Shown here: in pieces, positions 16,543-25,108 of the stretch | Layout of the letters: each line of letters begins with the position of its first letter | Position numbering within the stretch: position 1 is the stretch's first letter | NCBI GenBank assembly: GCA_021413885.1 | Contig: JAIOPM010000058.1 | Coordinates: forward strand, 31,957 to 95,956 | Source: Planctomycetota bacterium | Lineage (GTDB): Bacteria > Planctomycetota > UBA1135 > GCA-002686595 | DNA length: 64,000 bases | Direction of reading: 5' to 3' | Made by a program: the position numbers and the translations under genes | Notes under the pieces: model-generated | What the model saw: the letters and a program-made list of their open reading frames with translations, nothing else | What the model was told of the DNA's origin: nothing | Databases searched by the model: none

Positions 16543-17868
16543 CTAGCTCCGCGCGGCGGACGCGCGCCGTTCGGCCCAAGCGGGACCATCGGGATACGCG
16601 AAACGCTCGAGCGCCGCGGGCTTCATCGTGATGCCGTAGCCCGGCGCGGTCGGCGGCAAGTAGCGGCCGTGACGCACGATGCTCGGATTCTCGAAATGCT
16701 CGTGGAGGTGCGAAACGTACTCGGCGACGCGATCGTCGAACGACGCCGAGATGCAGGTGTAGTCGATCATCACCAGGTGATTGACGTACTCGCACAGCCC
16801 GACGCCGCCGGCGTGCGGGCACACCGGCACGCCGAACTTCTTCGCCATCAACATCACCGCGAGCACTTCGTTGACGCCGCCGAGTCGGCACGCGTCGACC
16901 TGGCAGAAGTGGATCGCACGCGCTTGCAGGAACTGCTTGAAGATCACGCGGTTCTGGCATTGCTCGCCGGTCGCGACGCCGATCGGCGCGATGGCCGCCG
17001 CGATCGCGGCGTGACCAAGCACGTCGTCGGGCGACGTCGGCTCCTCGATCCACCACGGTTCGAAACGCGCGAGCGCGCGCATGTTCGCGATCGCCTCCGC
17101 GACGTCCCAACGCTGGTTGGCGTCGAACATCAACTTGCGCGTCGGTCCGATCTCCGCACGCACGATCGCGGCGCGCCGCAGGTCGTCCGCGAGATCGGCT
17201 CCGACCTTGATCTTGAAGTGGTTCCAACCGTCGGCGACGCCTTGGCGGCAGAGTCGGCGGATCTTCTCGTCGGGATAGCCGAGCCAACCGGCGGAAGTCG
17301 TGTACGCCGGGTAGCCGCGCGCGAGGAGCTCGCGTTCGCGCTCGTGCTTGGTCTCCTGGTTCGCGCGCAGGATCGCGAGCGCTTCGTCGCGCGAGAGCGC
17401 GTCGGTGATGTACCGGAAGTCGATCGCCGCGACGAACTCCTCGGGCGTCAGGTCGACGATCAACTTCCACAGCGGCTTCCGATTCGCCTTCGCGTAGAGA
17501 TCCCACACCGCGTTGACCAACGCCGCGGTCGCGAGGTGGATCACGCCCTTCTCGGGCCCGACCCAACGCATCTGCGATTCGCTCGTGAGCGCGCGCCAGA
17601 AGCCGGCGAAGTCGCGCGTGATCGAATCGAGCGTGCGTCCGACGACCAACGTCGAGAGCGAACGCGCGGCCGCGACGCAGAGCTCGTTGCCGCGCCCGAG
17701 CGTGAACGTCAGCCCGTGTCCTTCGAGCCCGTCGACGTTGGTGCGCAGGACGACGTACGCCGCGGAGTAGTCGGGATCGGCGTGCATCGCGTCCGAACCG
17801 TCGCGCTCGTCCGACGTCGGGAAGCGGATGTCGAGCACGTCAACGCCGAGGATGCGGAGCGGGCTCAT
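16543..17868 (-). CDS. L-fuconate dehydratase (enolase superfamily)
   Basis: A 441-residue member of the mandelate-racemase/enolase superfamily that fits the L-fuconate dehydratase (ENOSF1) group in length and motifs: RFPTSDERDGSDAMHADPD at 16-34, HFKIKVG with Lys219/Lys221, metal ligands Asp249 (FDANQRWD), Glu275 (WIEEPTSP) and Glu302 (ATGEQCQNR), and general-acid His352 (CPHAGGVGLCEY). It dehydrates L-fuconate to 2-keto-3-deoxy-L-fuconate in the cytoplasm. The ATG overlaps the lactonase stop by four bases. This is the most specific marker of the pathway in the operon. Confidence 0.95.
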   Translation of the reverse strand: MSPLRILGVDVLDIRFPTSDERDGSDAMHADPDYSAAYVVLRTNVDGLEGHGLTFTLGRGNELCVAAARSLSTLVVGRTLDSITRDFAGFWRALTSESQMRWVGPEKGVIHLATAALVNAVWDLYAKANRKPLWKLIVDLTPEEFVAAIDFRYITDALSRDEALAILRANQETKHERERELLARGYPAYTTSAGWLGYPDEKIRRLCRQGVADGWNHFKIKVGADLADDLRRAAIVRAEIGPTRKLMFDANQRWDVAEAIANMRALARFEPWWIEEPTSPDDVLGHAAIAAAIAPIGVATGEQCQNRVIFKQFLQARAIHFCQVDACRLGGVNEVLAVMLMAKKFGVPVCPHAGGVGLCEYVNHLVMIDYTCISASFDDRVAEYVSHLHEHFENPSIVRHGRYLPPTAPGYGITMKPAALERFAYPDGPAWAERRASAARS

Positions 17869-18749
17869 CGACGCGGCTCCCGTTCGGCGAGCGTCGTCAC
17901 GTCGACGCGATAGAAGTCGAGCGCGTTGCGACCGAAGAGCCCGTGCTCGTCGCGCGTGCGACCGGAGAGCAACGTCTGCGTCGCATCCCACCAACGCGAG
18001 TAACCGCCGGCGTTCAGGACGACCGGCCAATCGCTCCCCCACATCAACCGATCGGGCAGGAACTCCGCGAGCACGTGCTCGACGAACGGCGCGAGGTCGT
18101 CGACGGTCCAACCGTCGCGCGCTTCGGTCGCGAGGCCTGAGAGTTTCGCCGCGACGCGCGGCGAACGCGCGAGCTGCGAGAGTTCGTCGCGCCAACGCGC
18201 GAAGCCGCTCCAGCGCGCGCCGTCGCGGATCGCCGGCTTCGCGCAATGATCGATCACGACGCGCAAGTCGGGATGCCGTTCGACGAGACGCAGCAAGTGC
18301 GCGAGGTGGCGCGGCAGGACGAGCGCGTCGAACGCGAGGTCGAGCTCGACCAGCGCGCGGAACACGGGCTCGAAGTCGGCGCGCAGCATCCAACGCTCGT
18401 CCGCGACGTCCTGGATCATCGGTCGCACGCCGACGAGCTTCGGATGTTCGGCGAGCCGCGCCAGCGTCGCGACCGCGTCGCGCGCTTCGAAGTCGACCCA
18501 ACCGACGACACCGACGACGAACGGCGTACGCGCGGCGAGGTCGAGCAGGAACTCGGTCTCCGCGAGCGTCGGCGCCGCCTGCACGAGGATCGTCGCGTCG
18601 AGCCCGTGGCGCGCGAGCAACGGCGCGAGGTCTTCGGGCCCGAAGTCGCGATACAGCGCCGGCAACGCGGGCGTCAGCCAACCGTAGTCGCCGCGCGCGA
18701 CCTTCCAGAAGTGTTGGTGCGCGTCGACGCGCGCCGTCGCGGCGATCAC
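17865..18749 (-). CDS. Amidohydrolase_2 family L-fuconolactonase
   Basis: A 294-residue TIM-barrel lactonase of the amidohydrolase_2 (COG3618) family. The N-terminus ARVDAHQHFWKV carries the metal-binding HxH (His11, His13). Further conserved blocks are VGWVDFEA, GVRPMIQD, VIDHCAKP, AAKLSGLATEA and the terminal LMWGSDWPV with its catalytic Asp. It would open L-fucono-1,5-lactone to L-fuconate, the step before the dehydratase encoded next. It starts with GTG, and GTGA overlaps the stop of the upstream Gfo/Idh gene, which is strong evidence for translational coupling. Confidence 0.93.
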   Translation of the reverse strand: MIAATARVDAHQHFWKVARGDYGWLTPALPALYRDFGPEDLAPLLARHGLDATILVQAAPTLAETEFLLDLAARTPFVVGVVGWVDFEARDAVATLARLAEHPKLVGVRPMIQDVADERWMLRADFEPVFRALVELDLAFDALVLPRHLAHLLRLVERHPDLRVVIDHCAKPAIRDGARWSGFARWRDELSQLARSPRVAAKLSGLATEARDGWTVDDLAPFVEHVLAEFLPDRLMWGSDWPVVLNAGGYSRWWDATQTLLSGRTRDEHGLFGRNALDFYRVDVTTLAEREPRR

Positions 18750-19837
18750 GGACCGTCTCCGTTCGGGATCGGTACGCCGCCGCGCGCGTCGGCTTGGTAG
18801 AGCGCTTCCACCAACGCCATCGTGCGCCACGCATCCTCGACCGACGTGTGCAGGACGTCGTCCTCGCCCACCGCGAAGCGCTGCAAGTTCGACATCGGTC
18901 CGCGGAACGCGTCGGGGAACCAGTTGCCGACCAACGGGATCGCGCGCCATTCGTCCGAGCGTTCGAGCGCGAACTCGAGCGCGTCGGGCCGACCGCGCGG
19001 GTAGTCGAGGTTGACGCCGAGCGTCGCGACCGCGGCACCGCTCAGGCCTTCGACGCGGAGCGAACTCGCCTGATGCTTCGCGCCGTGCATGTGATGGTGG
19101 TTGATCGACAACGCGCAACGCACGTCGGGTCCGTAGTCGAGGATCGCGGTGCTGCGCGAGCTCGCGAGCTCCGGCGCGTCCGGATGCTTGACGGTCTGCG
19201 CCTGCACCGAACGCGGCTCGCCGAGCAACGCGCGGATGAGATCGAGGTAGTGGATCGAGTGCAGCGCGAACTCCATGCGCGGCAGCGACGCCATGAACGG
19301 CCAGAGTTCCCACGGCATGCGGCAGTTGACGTGGACCTCGAGCTCGACGAGGCGGCCGAGCAACCCGCGCGCGAGCGCTTCGCGCAACGCGAGCATCGCC
19401 GGGCTGAAGCGCAGCTGGAAGTTGACCGCGGCGACGAGCTTCTTCGCGCGGCACGCGGCGCGAATGCGCGTCGCTTCCGCGAGGTCGAGGCCCATCGGCT
19501 TCTGGATCAACACGACCGAGCCATCGGGCAGACCGTTCAACGTCTCGAGCACCGCGCCCGGCGGCACCGCGACATCGAACACGACTCCGCGCTGCGCCGC
19601 GGCTTCCGCGAGCGACCCGAACACCTTCGGCAACTTCCACCGCGCTGCCGTGCGCTCCGCGCGCGCGCGATCGACGTCGAACGCGCCGACGACCGGAATT
19701 CCGAGCGCCGCATACGCGGGCAAGTGCGCGTCGTGGACGATCCCACCGGCGCCGACGACCACGATCGGACGCGGACGCGTCGGCGCGTCCCAGCGTTGCC
19801 CGAGGTCGGCGAGGGCGTCGCGCGTTCCCACCGTCAT
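18746..19837 (-). CDS. Gfo/Idh/MocA oxidoreductase, candidate L-fucose 1-dehydrogenase
   Basis: A 363-residue NAD(P)-dependent sugar oxidoreductase with an N-terminal Rossmann fold (PIVVVGAGGIVHDAHLPAY) and the family-typical LIQKPMGLDLAEA, in which the QKP lysine occupies the EKP position. The C-terminal alpha/beta domain contains EFALHSIHYLDLIRALLG. There is no signal peptide, so it is cytoplasmic. It sits between the regulator and the lactonase, with ATGA and GTGA overlaps on either side. The operon otherwise lacks the first enzyme that turns fucose into its lactone, so oxidation at C1 is the natural inference. Many family members oxidise other positions, and this role is untested. Confidence 0.8.
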   Translation of the reverse strand: MTVGTRDALADLGQRWDAPTRPRPIVVVGAGGIVHDAHLPAYAALGIPVVGAFDVDRARAERTAARWKLPKVFGSLAEAAAQRGVVFDVAVPPGAVLETLNGLPDGSVVLIQKPMGLDLAEATRIRAACRAKKLVAAVNFQLRFSPAMLALREALARGLLGRLVELEVHVNCRMPWELWPFMASLPRMEFALHSIHYLDLIRALLGEPRSVQAQTVKHPDAPELASSRSTAILDYGPDVRCALSINHHHMHGAKHQASSLRVEGLSGAAVATLGVNLDYPRGRPDALEFALERSDEWRAIPLVGNWFPDAFRGPMSNLQRFAVGEDDVLHTSVEDAWRTMALVEALYQADARGGVPIPNGDGP

Positions 19838-20676
19838 TTGGCGCGTCGAGTGGTGCGCGTGGCGACCGGATCGAACGGCAGCGCGGGCTTGCCGCCGATC
19901 AACGCGGACAAACGGCCCGCGATGTCGGCGAGCGCCGCCTTGCACGCCGTCGGCGACGGATCGACCGGCAGATCGAGGTGCTCGATGAACGGGATCGTCA
20001 ACGCCGCGACCGCCGCGCCGCGGTGATTGAGGATCGGGAACGAGAGATCGCGAACGCCGCGCGTGCGCGTGCTCTCGCAATCCTCGTGGCCGCGCTTCTT
20101 GATCGTGTCGATCGCCGCGTCGAAGCGCGGACGCTCGAACGCCGCCGATTCCGTTTCGGTGCGACGCGCGAGGATGCGCTCGCGGTCCTCGCTGCTCTGG
20201 AACGTCAGCAGCACGCGACCGGACGCGGCCTTGTGCAGTTGGATCACCGATCCGACGCGCACCGAGAAACCGATGTAGCCCGGGCTGTCGACCTGCGCGA
20301 CGACGACGCCGTGACCGGCTTCGATCACCACGAGGTGACACGATTGGTGCACGCGCTCGGCGAGCTCGCGCATCATCGGCACCGCGTCGGTGATCAACCG
20401 GTGGATCGGCGGGTTGCGATGCGAGAGCTCGAAGAGCTTCAGCGTCAGGATGTAGCGATCGCCCGGCCGCTGGATCGCGAGGAAGCCCCGCTCGACCAAG
20501 CAGTTGAGCATGCGGAAGATCTCCCCGACCGAGCGGTCGAGGGAGCGCGCGATCTCCGTCTGGCTCAGGCCATCGGGGCGGTCGGAGAGCAGCTCGATGA
20601 TGTCGAGCCCCTTTTCCAACGCCGGTGCGCGGTAACGACTGGTGTTTGCGTTGTGGGTGACGGGTGACGGGTTCAA
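19834..20676 (-). CDS. IclR-family transcriptional regulator of the fucose operon
   Basis: A 280-residue regulator. The winged helix-turn-helix spans about 18-80 (LEKGLDIIELLSDRPDGLSQ, then SVGEIFRMLNCLVERGF). The IclR effector domain follows, about 95-255 (CHLVVIEAGHGVVVAQVD, LHKAASGRVLLTF, DLSFPILNHRGAAVAALTIP). The start is a TTG at 20676 with a perfect GGAGG seven bases upstream (20685-20689). It is the first gene of the operon and overlaps the Gfo/Idh start by ATGA. It probably binds the inverted repeat at 20693-20732, controlling both its own operon and the divergent ABC transporter. The effector is likely fucose or a pathway intermediate. Confidence 0.92.
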   Translation of the reverse strand: MNPSPVTHNANTSRYRAPALEKGLDIIELLSDRPDGLSQTEIARSLDRSVGEIFRMLNCLVERGFLAIQRPGDRYILTLKLFELSHRNPPIHRLITDAVPMMRELAERVHQSCHLVVIEAGHGVVVAQVDSPGYIGFSVRVGSVIQLHKAASGRVLLTFQSSEDRERILARRTETESAAFERPRFDAAIDTIKKRGHEDCESTRTRGVRDLSFPILNHRGAAVAALTIPFIEHLDLPVDPSPTACKAALADIAGRLSALIGGKPALPFDPVATRTTRRAK

Positions 20677-20692
20677 GGCGCGACCTCCGCCC

Positions 20693-20732
20693 CCGTTTTA
20701 TTTGCAGGCCAAATTTTTTGCAAGTAAAACGG
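20693..20732. promoter_or_regulatory. Inverted-repeat operator between catabolic operon and transporter
   Basis: CCGTTTTATTTGCA (20693-20706) and TGCAAGTAAAACGG (20719-20732) are inverted copies matching at 13 of 14 positions around a 12-bp spacer. The block is an AT-rich island in GC-rich DNA. It lies between the IclR start and the substrate-binding-protein start and partly covers the likely regulator promoter. It is the best candidate binding site for the IclR protein. Confidence 0.75.
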
Positions 20733-20779
20733 CCCGGGCGCGAGCGGGGAGGCCTGTCGGCGGCGGAGCGCTCCTCCTC

Positions 20780-20785
20780 TATGGT
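20780..20785 (+). promoter_or_regulatory. TATGGT -10-like element of the sugar ABC operon
   Basis: TATGGT lies 24 nt before the ATG at 20810, leaving room for a short leader with a GAGG. It is 47 bp downstream of the inverted repeat. Confidence 0.35.
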
Positions 20786-20809
20786 GCGCGCTTCCCCACG
20801 AGGTTTCCG

Positions 20810-21784
20810 ATGACGTTTCGCTCTTGGCTCGTTTCCCTTGTCGCGCTCACGACGGTCGCGTGTTCGGATTCCGACGCGACCCAGACGGCCGACCCGAACG
20901 CGCCGCGCGTGCTGCACGTCGCGGTGATCCCGAAGGGCACGACCCACGTCTTCTGGAAGGCGGTCGAGTCCGGCGCGCGCGACGCGGAGAAGGAACTCGG
21001 CATCCGCATCGAGTGGAAAGGTCCGCTGAAGGAGAACGATCGCGCGCAGCAGATCCAACTCGTCGAGCAGTTCGTCTCGCAAGGCCTCGACGGCATCGCG
21101 ATCGCGCCGCTCGATCATCAAGCGTTGGTCGCGCCGCTCGCCGCGGCGACGCGCGCGAAGCTTCCGGTGGTGATCTTCGACTCCGATCTCGACGGCACGC
21201 CGGGCGTCGACTTCGCGAGCTTCGTCGCGACCGACAACCTCGCGGGCGGTCGACTCGGCGGCGAGCATCTCGCGACGTTGCTCGGCGGCGAGGGCAAGGT
21301 CGTGTTGCTGCGCTACCAAGTCGGCTCGGCGAGCACCGACGCGCGCGAGAAGGGTTTTCTCGAAGCGCTCGCGATCTCGCCGAAGATCGAGGTCCTGGTC
21401 GACAACCGCTACGCGGGCGCGACCGCCGGCGAGGCGAAGACCGAAGCGCTCAACCTGTTGGCGAAGCTCCACGAGGCGAACGGGATCTTCTGTTCGAACG
21501 AGTCGGCGACGATGGGCATGTTGCTCGCGCTGCGCCAAGCCGGGCTCGCGGGCAAGGTGCGCTTCGTCGGCTTCGACGCGAGTCCGCCGCTCGTCGAGGC
21601 GTTGAAGAGCGGCGAGATCGACGCGCTCGTGCTCCAGAACCCGCGCAAGATGGGCTACCTCGCGACCAAGACGTTGGTCGCGGCGATCCGCGGCGAGAAG
21701 GTCGAGCCCCGGATCGACACCGGCGTCGTGGTCGCGACGCGTCAGAATCTGAACGATCCCGCGATCGCGCCGCTGTTGCAGTAG
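20810..21784 (+). CDS. Sugar ABC transporter substrate-binding lipoprotein (RbsB type)
   Basis: A 324-residue periplasmic-binding-protein-1 family lipoprotein. The signal ends in TTVAC, with Cys at about 18. The mature protein shows the RbsB-type pattern: VAVIPKGTTHVFWKAVESGA, QLVEQFVSQGLDGIAIAPLD, a SDLDG hinge segment, NGIFCSNESATMGMLLAL and KVRFVGFDASPPLVEALKSG. It captures a monosaccharide for the ATPase and permease encoded downstream. Divergent orientation from the fucose operon across a shared operator suggests L-fucose or a related deoxysugar as ligand. The ligand is inference. Confidence 0.92.
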   Translation: MTFRSWLVSLVALTTVACSDSDATQTADPNAPRVLHVAVIPKGTTHVFWKAVESGARDAEKELGIRIEWKGPLKENDRAQQIQLVEQFVSQGLDGIAIAPLDHQALVAPLAAATRAKLPVVIFDSDLDGTPGVDFASFVATDNLAGGRLGGEHLATLLGGEGKVVLLRYQVGSASTDAREKGFLEALAISPKIEVLVDNRYAGATAGEAKTEALNLLAKLHEANGIFCSNESATMGMLLALRQAGLAGKVRFVGFDASPPLVEALKSGEIDALVLQNPRKMGYLATKTLVAAIRGEKVEPRIDTGVVVATRQNLNDPAIAPLLQ

Positions 21785-21796
21785 CCTCGAGCGCCG

Positions 21797-23317
21797 ATGA
21801 CGCCGCTCTCGACCGACGCCGCAGCTTTGCGCCTGGCGATGGTCGGCGTGGGTAAGCGCTTCGGCGCGACCGCCGCCCTCGACGGCGTCGACTTCGCGCT
21901 GCGCGTCGGCGAAGTGCACGCGTTGGTCGGCGAGAACGGCGCCGGCAAGTCGACGTTGATGAAGGTGCTCTCGGGCGCGCTCGCGCTGGACGCGGGCTCG
22001 ATCCAGCTCGACGGCGAGCCCTACGCGCCGCGCTCCCCCGCCGAAGCGCGCGCGGCCGGCGTGGCGATGATCTACCAGGAGCTCTCGCTCGCTCCGCACC
22101 TCTCGGTCGCCGAGAACGTGTTGCTCGGCGCGCAACCGACGCGACGCGGCATCGTGTCGTGGGCGGCGTTGCGCGCGCGGGCGCGCGCACTCTTGAATGT
22201 GGTCGGCCGTCCGTCGCTCGATCTCGACGCGCCGGTCGCGACGCTCGCCGCCGCCGATCGGCAGTTGGTCGAAATCGCGCGCGCTCTCGCCCGCGACGCG
22301 CGCGTGATCGTGTTCGACGAACCGACGTCGAGCCTCGGCAACGAAGACGTCGCGCGGCTGTTCGCGCTGATCCGCGACCTCGCGCGCCGCGGCGTGTCGA
22401 TCGTCTACATCTCGCACGCGCTCGAAGAAGTCTTCGCGATCGCCGAGCGCTTCACCGTGTTGCGCGACGGGTCGAGCGTCGCGAGCGGCCGCACCTCGGA
22501 GACCGACGCGTCGCGTCTCGTCGCGGCGATGGTCGGACGCTCGGTCGGCGAACTCTATCCGCGTTCCCCTGCGCGGCCCGGCGAAGTCGTCGCGACCGTG
22601 CGCGCGCTCGCCGGCGAGCGCTTGCCGCGCGAAGCCACGCTCGAGATCCGCCGCGGCGAAGTGCTCGGCCTCGCGGGTTTGGTCGGCGCGGGGCGCAGCG
22701 AATTCCTGCGCGCGTTGTTCGGTCTCGAACGCGTGCGTTCCGGCGAACTGCGCATCCTCGCACTCGACGGCCCGCGCACGCCGACGGAGCGTTGGGCCCA
22801 AGGCGTCGGTTTCGTCAGCGAGGATCGCAAGAGCGAAGGACTCGCGCTCGGCCTCTCGGTCGCGGACAACCTGGTGCTCGCGGGGCTCGACCGTTGTTCG
22901 TCACACGGCGTGATCGCGCCGGCGCGCGTCGAACGCGACGCGCGCGCGTGGATCGAGCGGCTCGGCATCCGCTGCCTCTCGCCGCGCCAACCGGTCGGGC
23001 GTCTCTCCGGCGGCAACCAACAGAAAGTCGCGCTCGCGCGGCTGCTGCACGCCGACGCCGACGTCCTGTTGCTCGACGAACCGACGCGCGGCGTCGACGT
23101 CGGCTCGAAGGCCGAGATCTATCGATTGATCGACGAGCTCGCGCGCTCCGGCGAACGACCGCGCGCGGTCGTGGTCGTGTCGAGCTATCTGCCCGAGCTC
23201 TTCGGCACCTGCGATCGCATCGCGGTGATGACGCGCGGCCGGCTCGGGCCGGCGCGCGACGTTGGTGAACTCGACGAACACGCGGTGATGCTCGAAGCGA
23301 CCGGAGCCGGCCGATGA
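21797..23317 (+). CDS. Sugar ABC transporter ATP-binding protein (RbsA type, two nucleotide-binding domains)
   Basis: A 506-residue double ATPase. Domain 1 has Walker A GENGAGKST (about 44-52) and Walker B VIVFDEPTSSLG, but its signature motif is LAAADRQ in place of LSGGQ, as is common in the first half of this family. Domain 2 has a degenerate Walker A, GLVGAGRSE, with an intact signature LSGGNQQKVALARLL and LLLDEPTRGVDVGSK. It energises uptake together with the permease, whose ATG overlaps its stop (ATGA). It follows the binding protein by 12 bp. Confidence 0.94.
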   Translation: MTPLSTDAAALRLAMVGVGKRFGATAALDGVDFALRVGEVHALVGENGAGKSTLMKVLSGALALDAGSIQLDGEPYAPRSPAEARAAGVAMIYQELSLAPHLSVAENVLLGAQPTRRGIVSWAALRARARALLNVVGRPSLDLDAPVATLAAADRQLVEIARALARDARVIVFDEPTSSLGNEDVARLFALIRDLARRGVSIVYISHALEEVFAIAERFTVLRDGSSVASGRTSETDASRLVAAMVGRSVGELYPRSPARPGEVVATVRALAGERLPREATLEIRRGEVLGLAGLVGAGRSEFLRALFGLERVRSGELRILALDGPRTPTERWAQGVGFVSEDRKSEGLALGLSVADNLVLAGLDRCSSHGVIAPARVERDARAWIERLGIRCLSPRQPVGRLSGGNQQKVALARLLHADADVLLLDEPTRGVDVGSKAEIYRLIDELARSGERPRAVVVVSSYLPELFGTCDRIAVMTRGRLGPARDVGELDEHAVMLEATGAGR

Positions 23318-24426
23318 CCAACGCGCGCGGCGCATCGACGCGCTTCCTCGCGAGCTTCGGCCCGGCGCTCGGGCTCGCCGCGACGTGGGCGCTCTTCGCG
23401 GCGTTCGCGGGGAGCGACTTCCTCGCGTGGTCGAACCAACGCCTGATGCTCGAACAGACTTCGGTCGTCGGCATCGCCGCGGTCGGCGCGACGTTGATCA
23501 TCGTCGCGGGCGGGATCGACTTGTCGGTCGGGGCGACGATCGCGCTCGGCACCGTCGTCGGCGCGATCTTCCTGCGCGCGCTGTGGCCGCCGTGGGCCGC
23601 GGCGCTCGGCGGGATCGGCACCGGGCTCGCGGTCGGAGCAGTCGTCGGCGCTCTCGTGATCGGCGAGGGCGCGCGAATCGTGTCGCTCGCGCTCGGCGTC
23701 GTGATCGGCGCGGCGGTCGCGGCGCGCGCCAACCTGGGTTGGGGCGTCGGCGCGGGAGCAGCGAGCACGTTGGTGCTCGGCTCGCTCGCGCGCCGTTTCG
23801 CGCCGCGCATTCCGCTGTCGCCGTTCATCGTCACGCTCGGCGCATGGGGCGGTTTGCGCGGGCTCGCGAAAGGTCTCGGTGACAACCAACCGGTCTATCC
23901 GCCGTCGTCGCACGCGCTCGAGGGTTTGATGCAACCCGCGGCTTCCGGACCGGGCGCGTTCGTCGCGCCGAGCGTGTGGATCCTCTGCCTGGTCGCGCTC
24001 GCGATGGCGTGGGTGATGCGCTACACGCGCTTCGGCCGCAACGTCTTCGCGATCGGTTCGAACGAGGAGACGGCGCGCTTGTGCGGCGTGCGCGTCGAAC
24101 GCACGAAGTTCTGGCTCTACGTGATCGCGATCGGGTGCGCCGGGATCGCGTCGGTGTTGCAGCTCGCCTACCTCTCGATGGGCGACCCGACGACGGCCGA
24201 GGGCTACGAGCTGCGCGTGATCGCGGCGTGCGTGATCGGCGGCGCGAGCCTCGCCGGCGGCCAAGGCTCGGTGCTCGGCACCTTGATCGGCGCGTTGATC
24301 ATGACGGTGGTCGACAACGGCTGCACCAAGCTCGGCCTCGACAACTGGGTCCAACAGATCGCGACCGGCGCGATCATCGTCGCGGCGGTCGCGCTCGATC
24401 GTTGGCGGGCGCGCGAGCAGACGTAG
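23314..24426 (+). CDS. Sugar ABC transporter permease (RbsC type)
   Basis: A 370-residue integral membrane protein with about ten helices. It carries the family signature IVAGGIDLSVGATIALG (about 63-79) and the EAA-like cytoplasmic loop GRNVFAIGSNEETARLCGV, followed by VIGGASLAGGQGSVLGTLIGALIM. It is somewhat longer than typical RbsC because of an extra hydrophobic stretch at about 95-150 (GLAVGAVVGALVIGEGARIV). It is the last gene of the transporter operon and ends 4 bp before the stop of the convergent VOC gene. Confidence 0.93.
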   Translation: MTNARGASTRFLASFGPALGLAATWALFAAFAGSDFLAWSNQRLMLEQTSVVGIAAVGATLIIVAGGIDLSVGATIALGTVVGAIFLRALWPPWAAALGGIGTGLAVGAVVGALVIGEGARIVSLALGVVIGAAVAARANLGWGVGAGAASTLVLGSLARRFAPRIPLSPFIVTLGAWGGLRGLAKGLGDNQPVYPPSSHALEGLMQPAASGPGAFVAPSVWILCLVALAMAWVMRYTRFGRNVFAIGSNEETARLCGVRVERTKFWLYVIAIGCAGIASVLQLAYLSMGDPTTAEGYELRVIAACVIGGASLAGGQGSVLGTLIGALIMTVVDNGCTKLGLDNWVQQIATGAIIVAAVALDRWRAREQT

Positions 24427-24430
24427 CGCG

Positions 24431-24895
24431 CTACTTGTGCGCCGCGGCGGCGCGTTTCGCGAGCTCGTCCGGGGCCACGTCTTCCTTGTGCGTCGCGATG
24501 AACCACTGGTGGCCGAACGGGTCGTCGACGCCGCCCGTGCGATCGCCGTAGAACTGATCGGCGAGCGGGCGCACGACTTTCGCGCCGGCCGCGACCGCGC
24601 GCACGAAGACCGCGTCGCAGTCGGTGACGTAGATCATCAAACGCACCGGCGAGCCGCCGTACGCTCGCGGGCTCTTCGCGCCGATCTCCGGATACTCGTC
24701 GGCGAGCATCACGCGCGAATCGCCGATCCGGATCTCCGCGTGACCGATGCGCCCGTCGGGCGCGGGCATGCGGAAGAGCTCGACCGCGTCGAACGCGCGC
24801 TCGTAGAACGCGAGCGCCGCCTTCGCGTCGTGGACGATCAGGTACGGCGTGAGCGTGTGATAGCCGTCGGGAATGGGCTTGACCGATTTCTGCAT
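24431..24895 (-). CDS. PhnB-like VOC family protein
   Basis: A 154-residue VOC protein of the PhnB/YdeI-like type, with IPDGYHTLTPYLIVHDAKAA at the N-terminus, AEIRIGDSRVMLADEYPE in the middle, and DQFYGDRTGGVDDPFGHQW, the usual second-module motif. The start chosen is ATG 24895 (MQKSVKPIPDG), which has a GGAG upstream; a TAAGCT -10-like element sits at 24942-24947. A longer frame exists but adds an unlikely arginine-rich segment. The substrate is unknown. Such proteins often accompany stress or resistance functions. Confidence 0.88.
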   Translation of the reverse strand: MQKSVKPIPDGYHTLTPYLIVHDAKAALAFYERAFDAVELFRMPAPDGRIGHAEIRIGDSRVMLADEYPEIGAKSPRAYGGSPVRLMIYVTDCDAVFVRAVAAGAKVVRPLADQFYGDRTGGVDDPFGHQWFIATHKEDVAPDELAKRAAAAHK

Positions 24896-24958
24896 GGCTG
24901 GACTCCGTCTAGTTCGTCGCGCCACCAACGCGAAGGTGGAGAGCTTAGCGACGCGAAC

Positions 24959-25108
24959 TCAGTCGGGGCGTTCCGACTTCGCGAGACGTTCGAGCATCAC
25001 GCGGATGTCGCGCGCGCCGCGAATCGCGACGTAGATCGTCACCGTCGAGTACCAGACGATGCAGAACGCGGCGACGAGCCACCAGAACGCGTGACCGTGC
25101 GGGTTCAT
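24959..25108 (-). CDS. Small membrane partner of the SSS symporter
   Basis: A 49-residue protein with one transmembrane helix (about 8-30, WWLVAAFCIVWYSTVTIYVA) and a basic cytoplasmic tail (RGARDIRVMLERLAKSERPD). Its ATG overlaps the symporter stop as ATGA. Tiny single-helix proteins encoded directly behind sodium/solute symporters are a recurring arrangement and are thought to be accessory subunits. It is easily missed because the frame stays open upstream, antisense-like, through the symporter. Confidence 0.8.
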   Translation of the reverse strand: MNPHGHAFWWLVAAFCIVWYSTVTIYVAIRGARDIRVMLERLAKSERPD

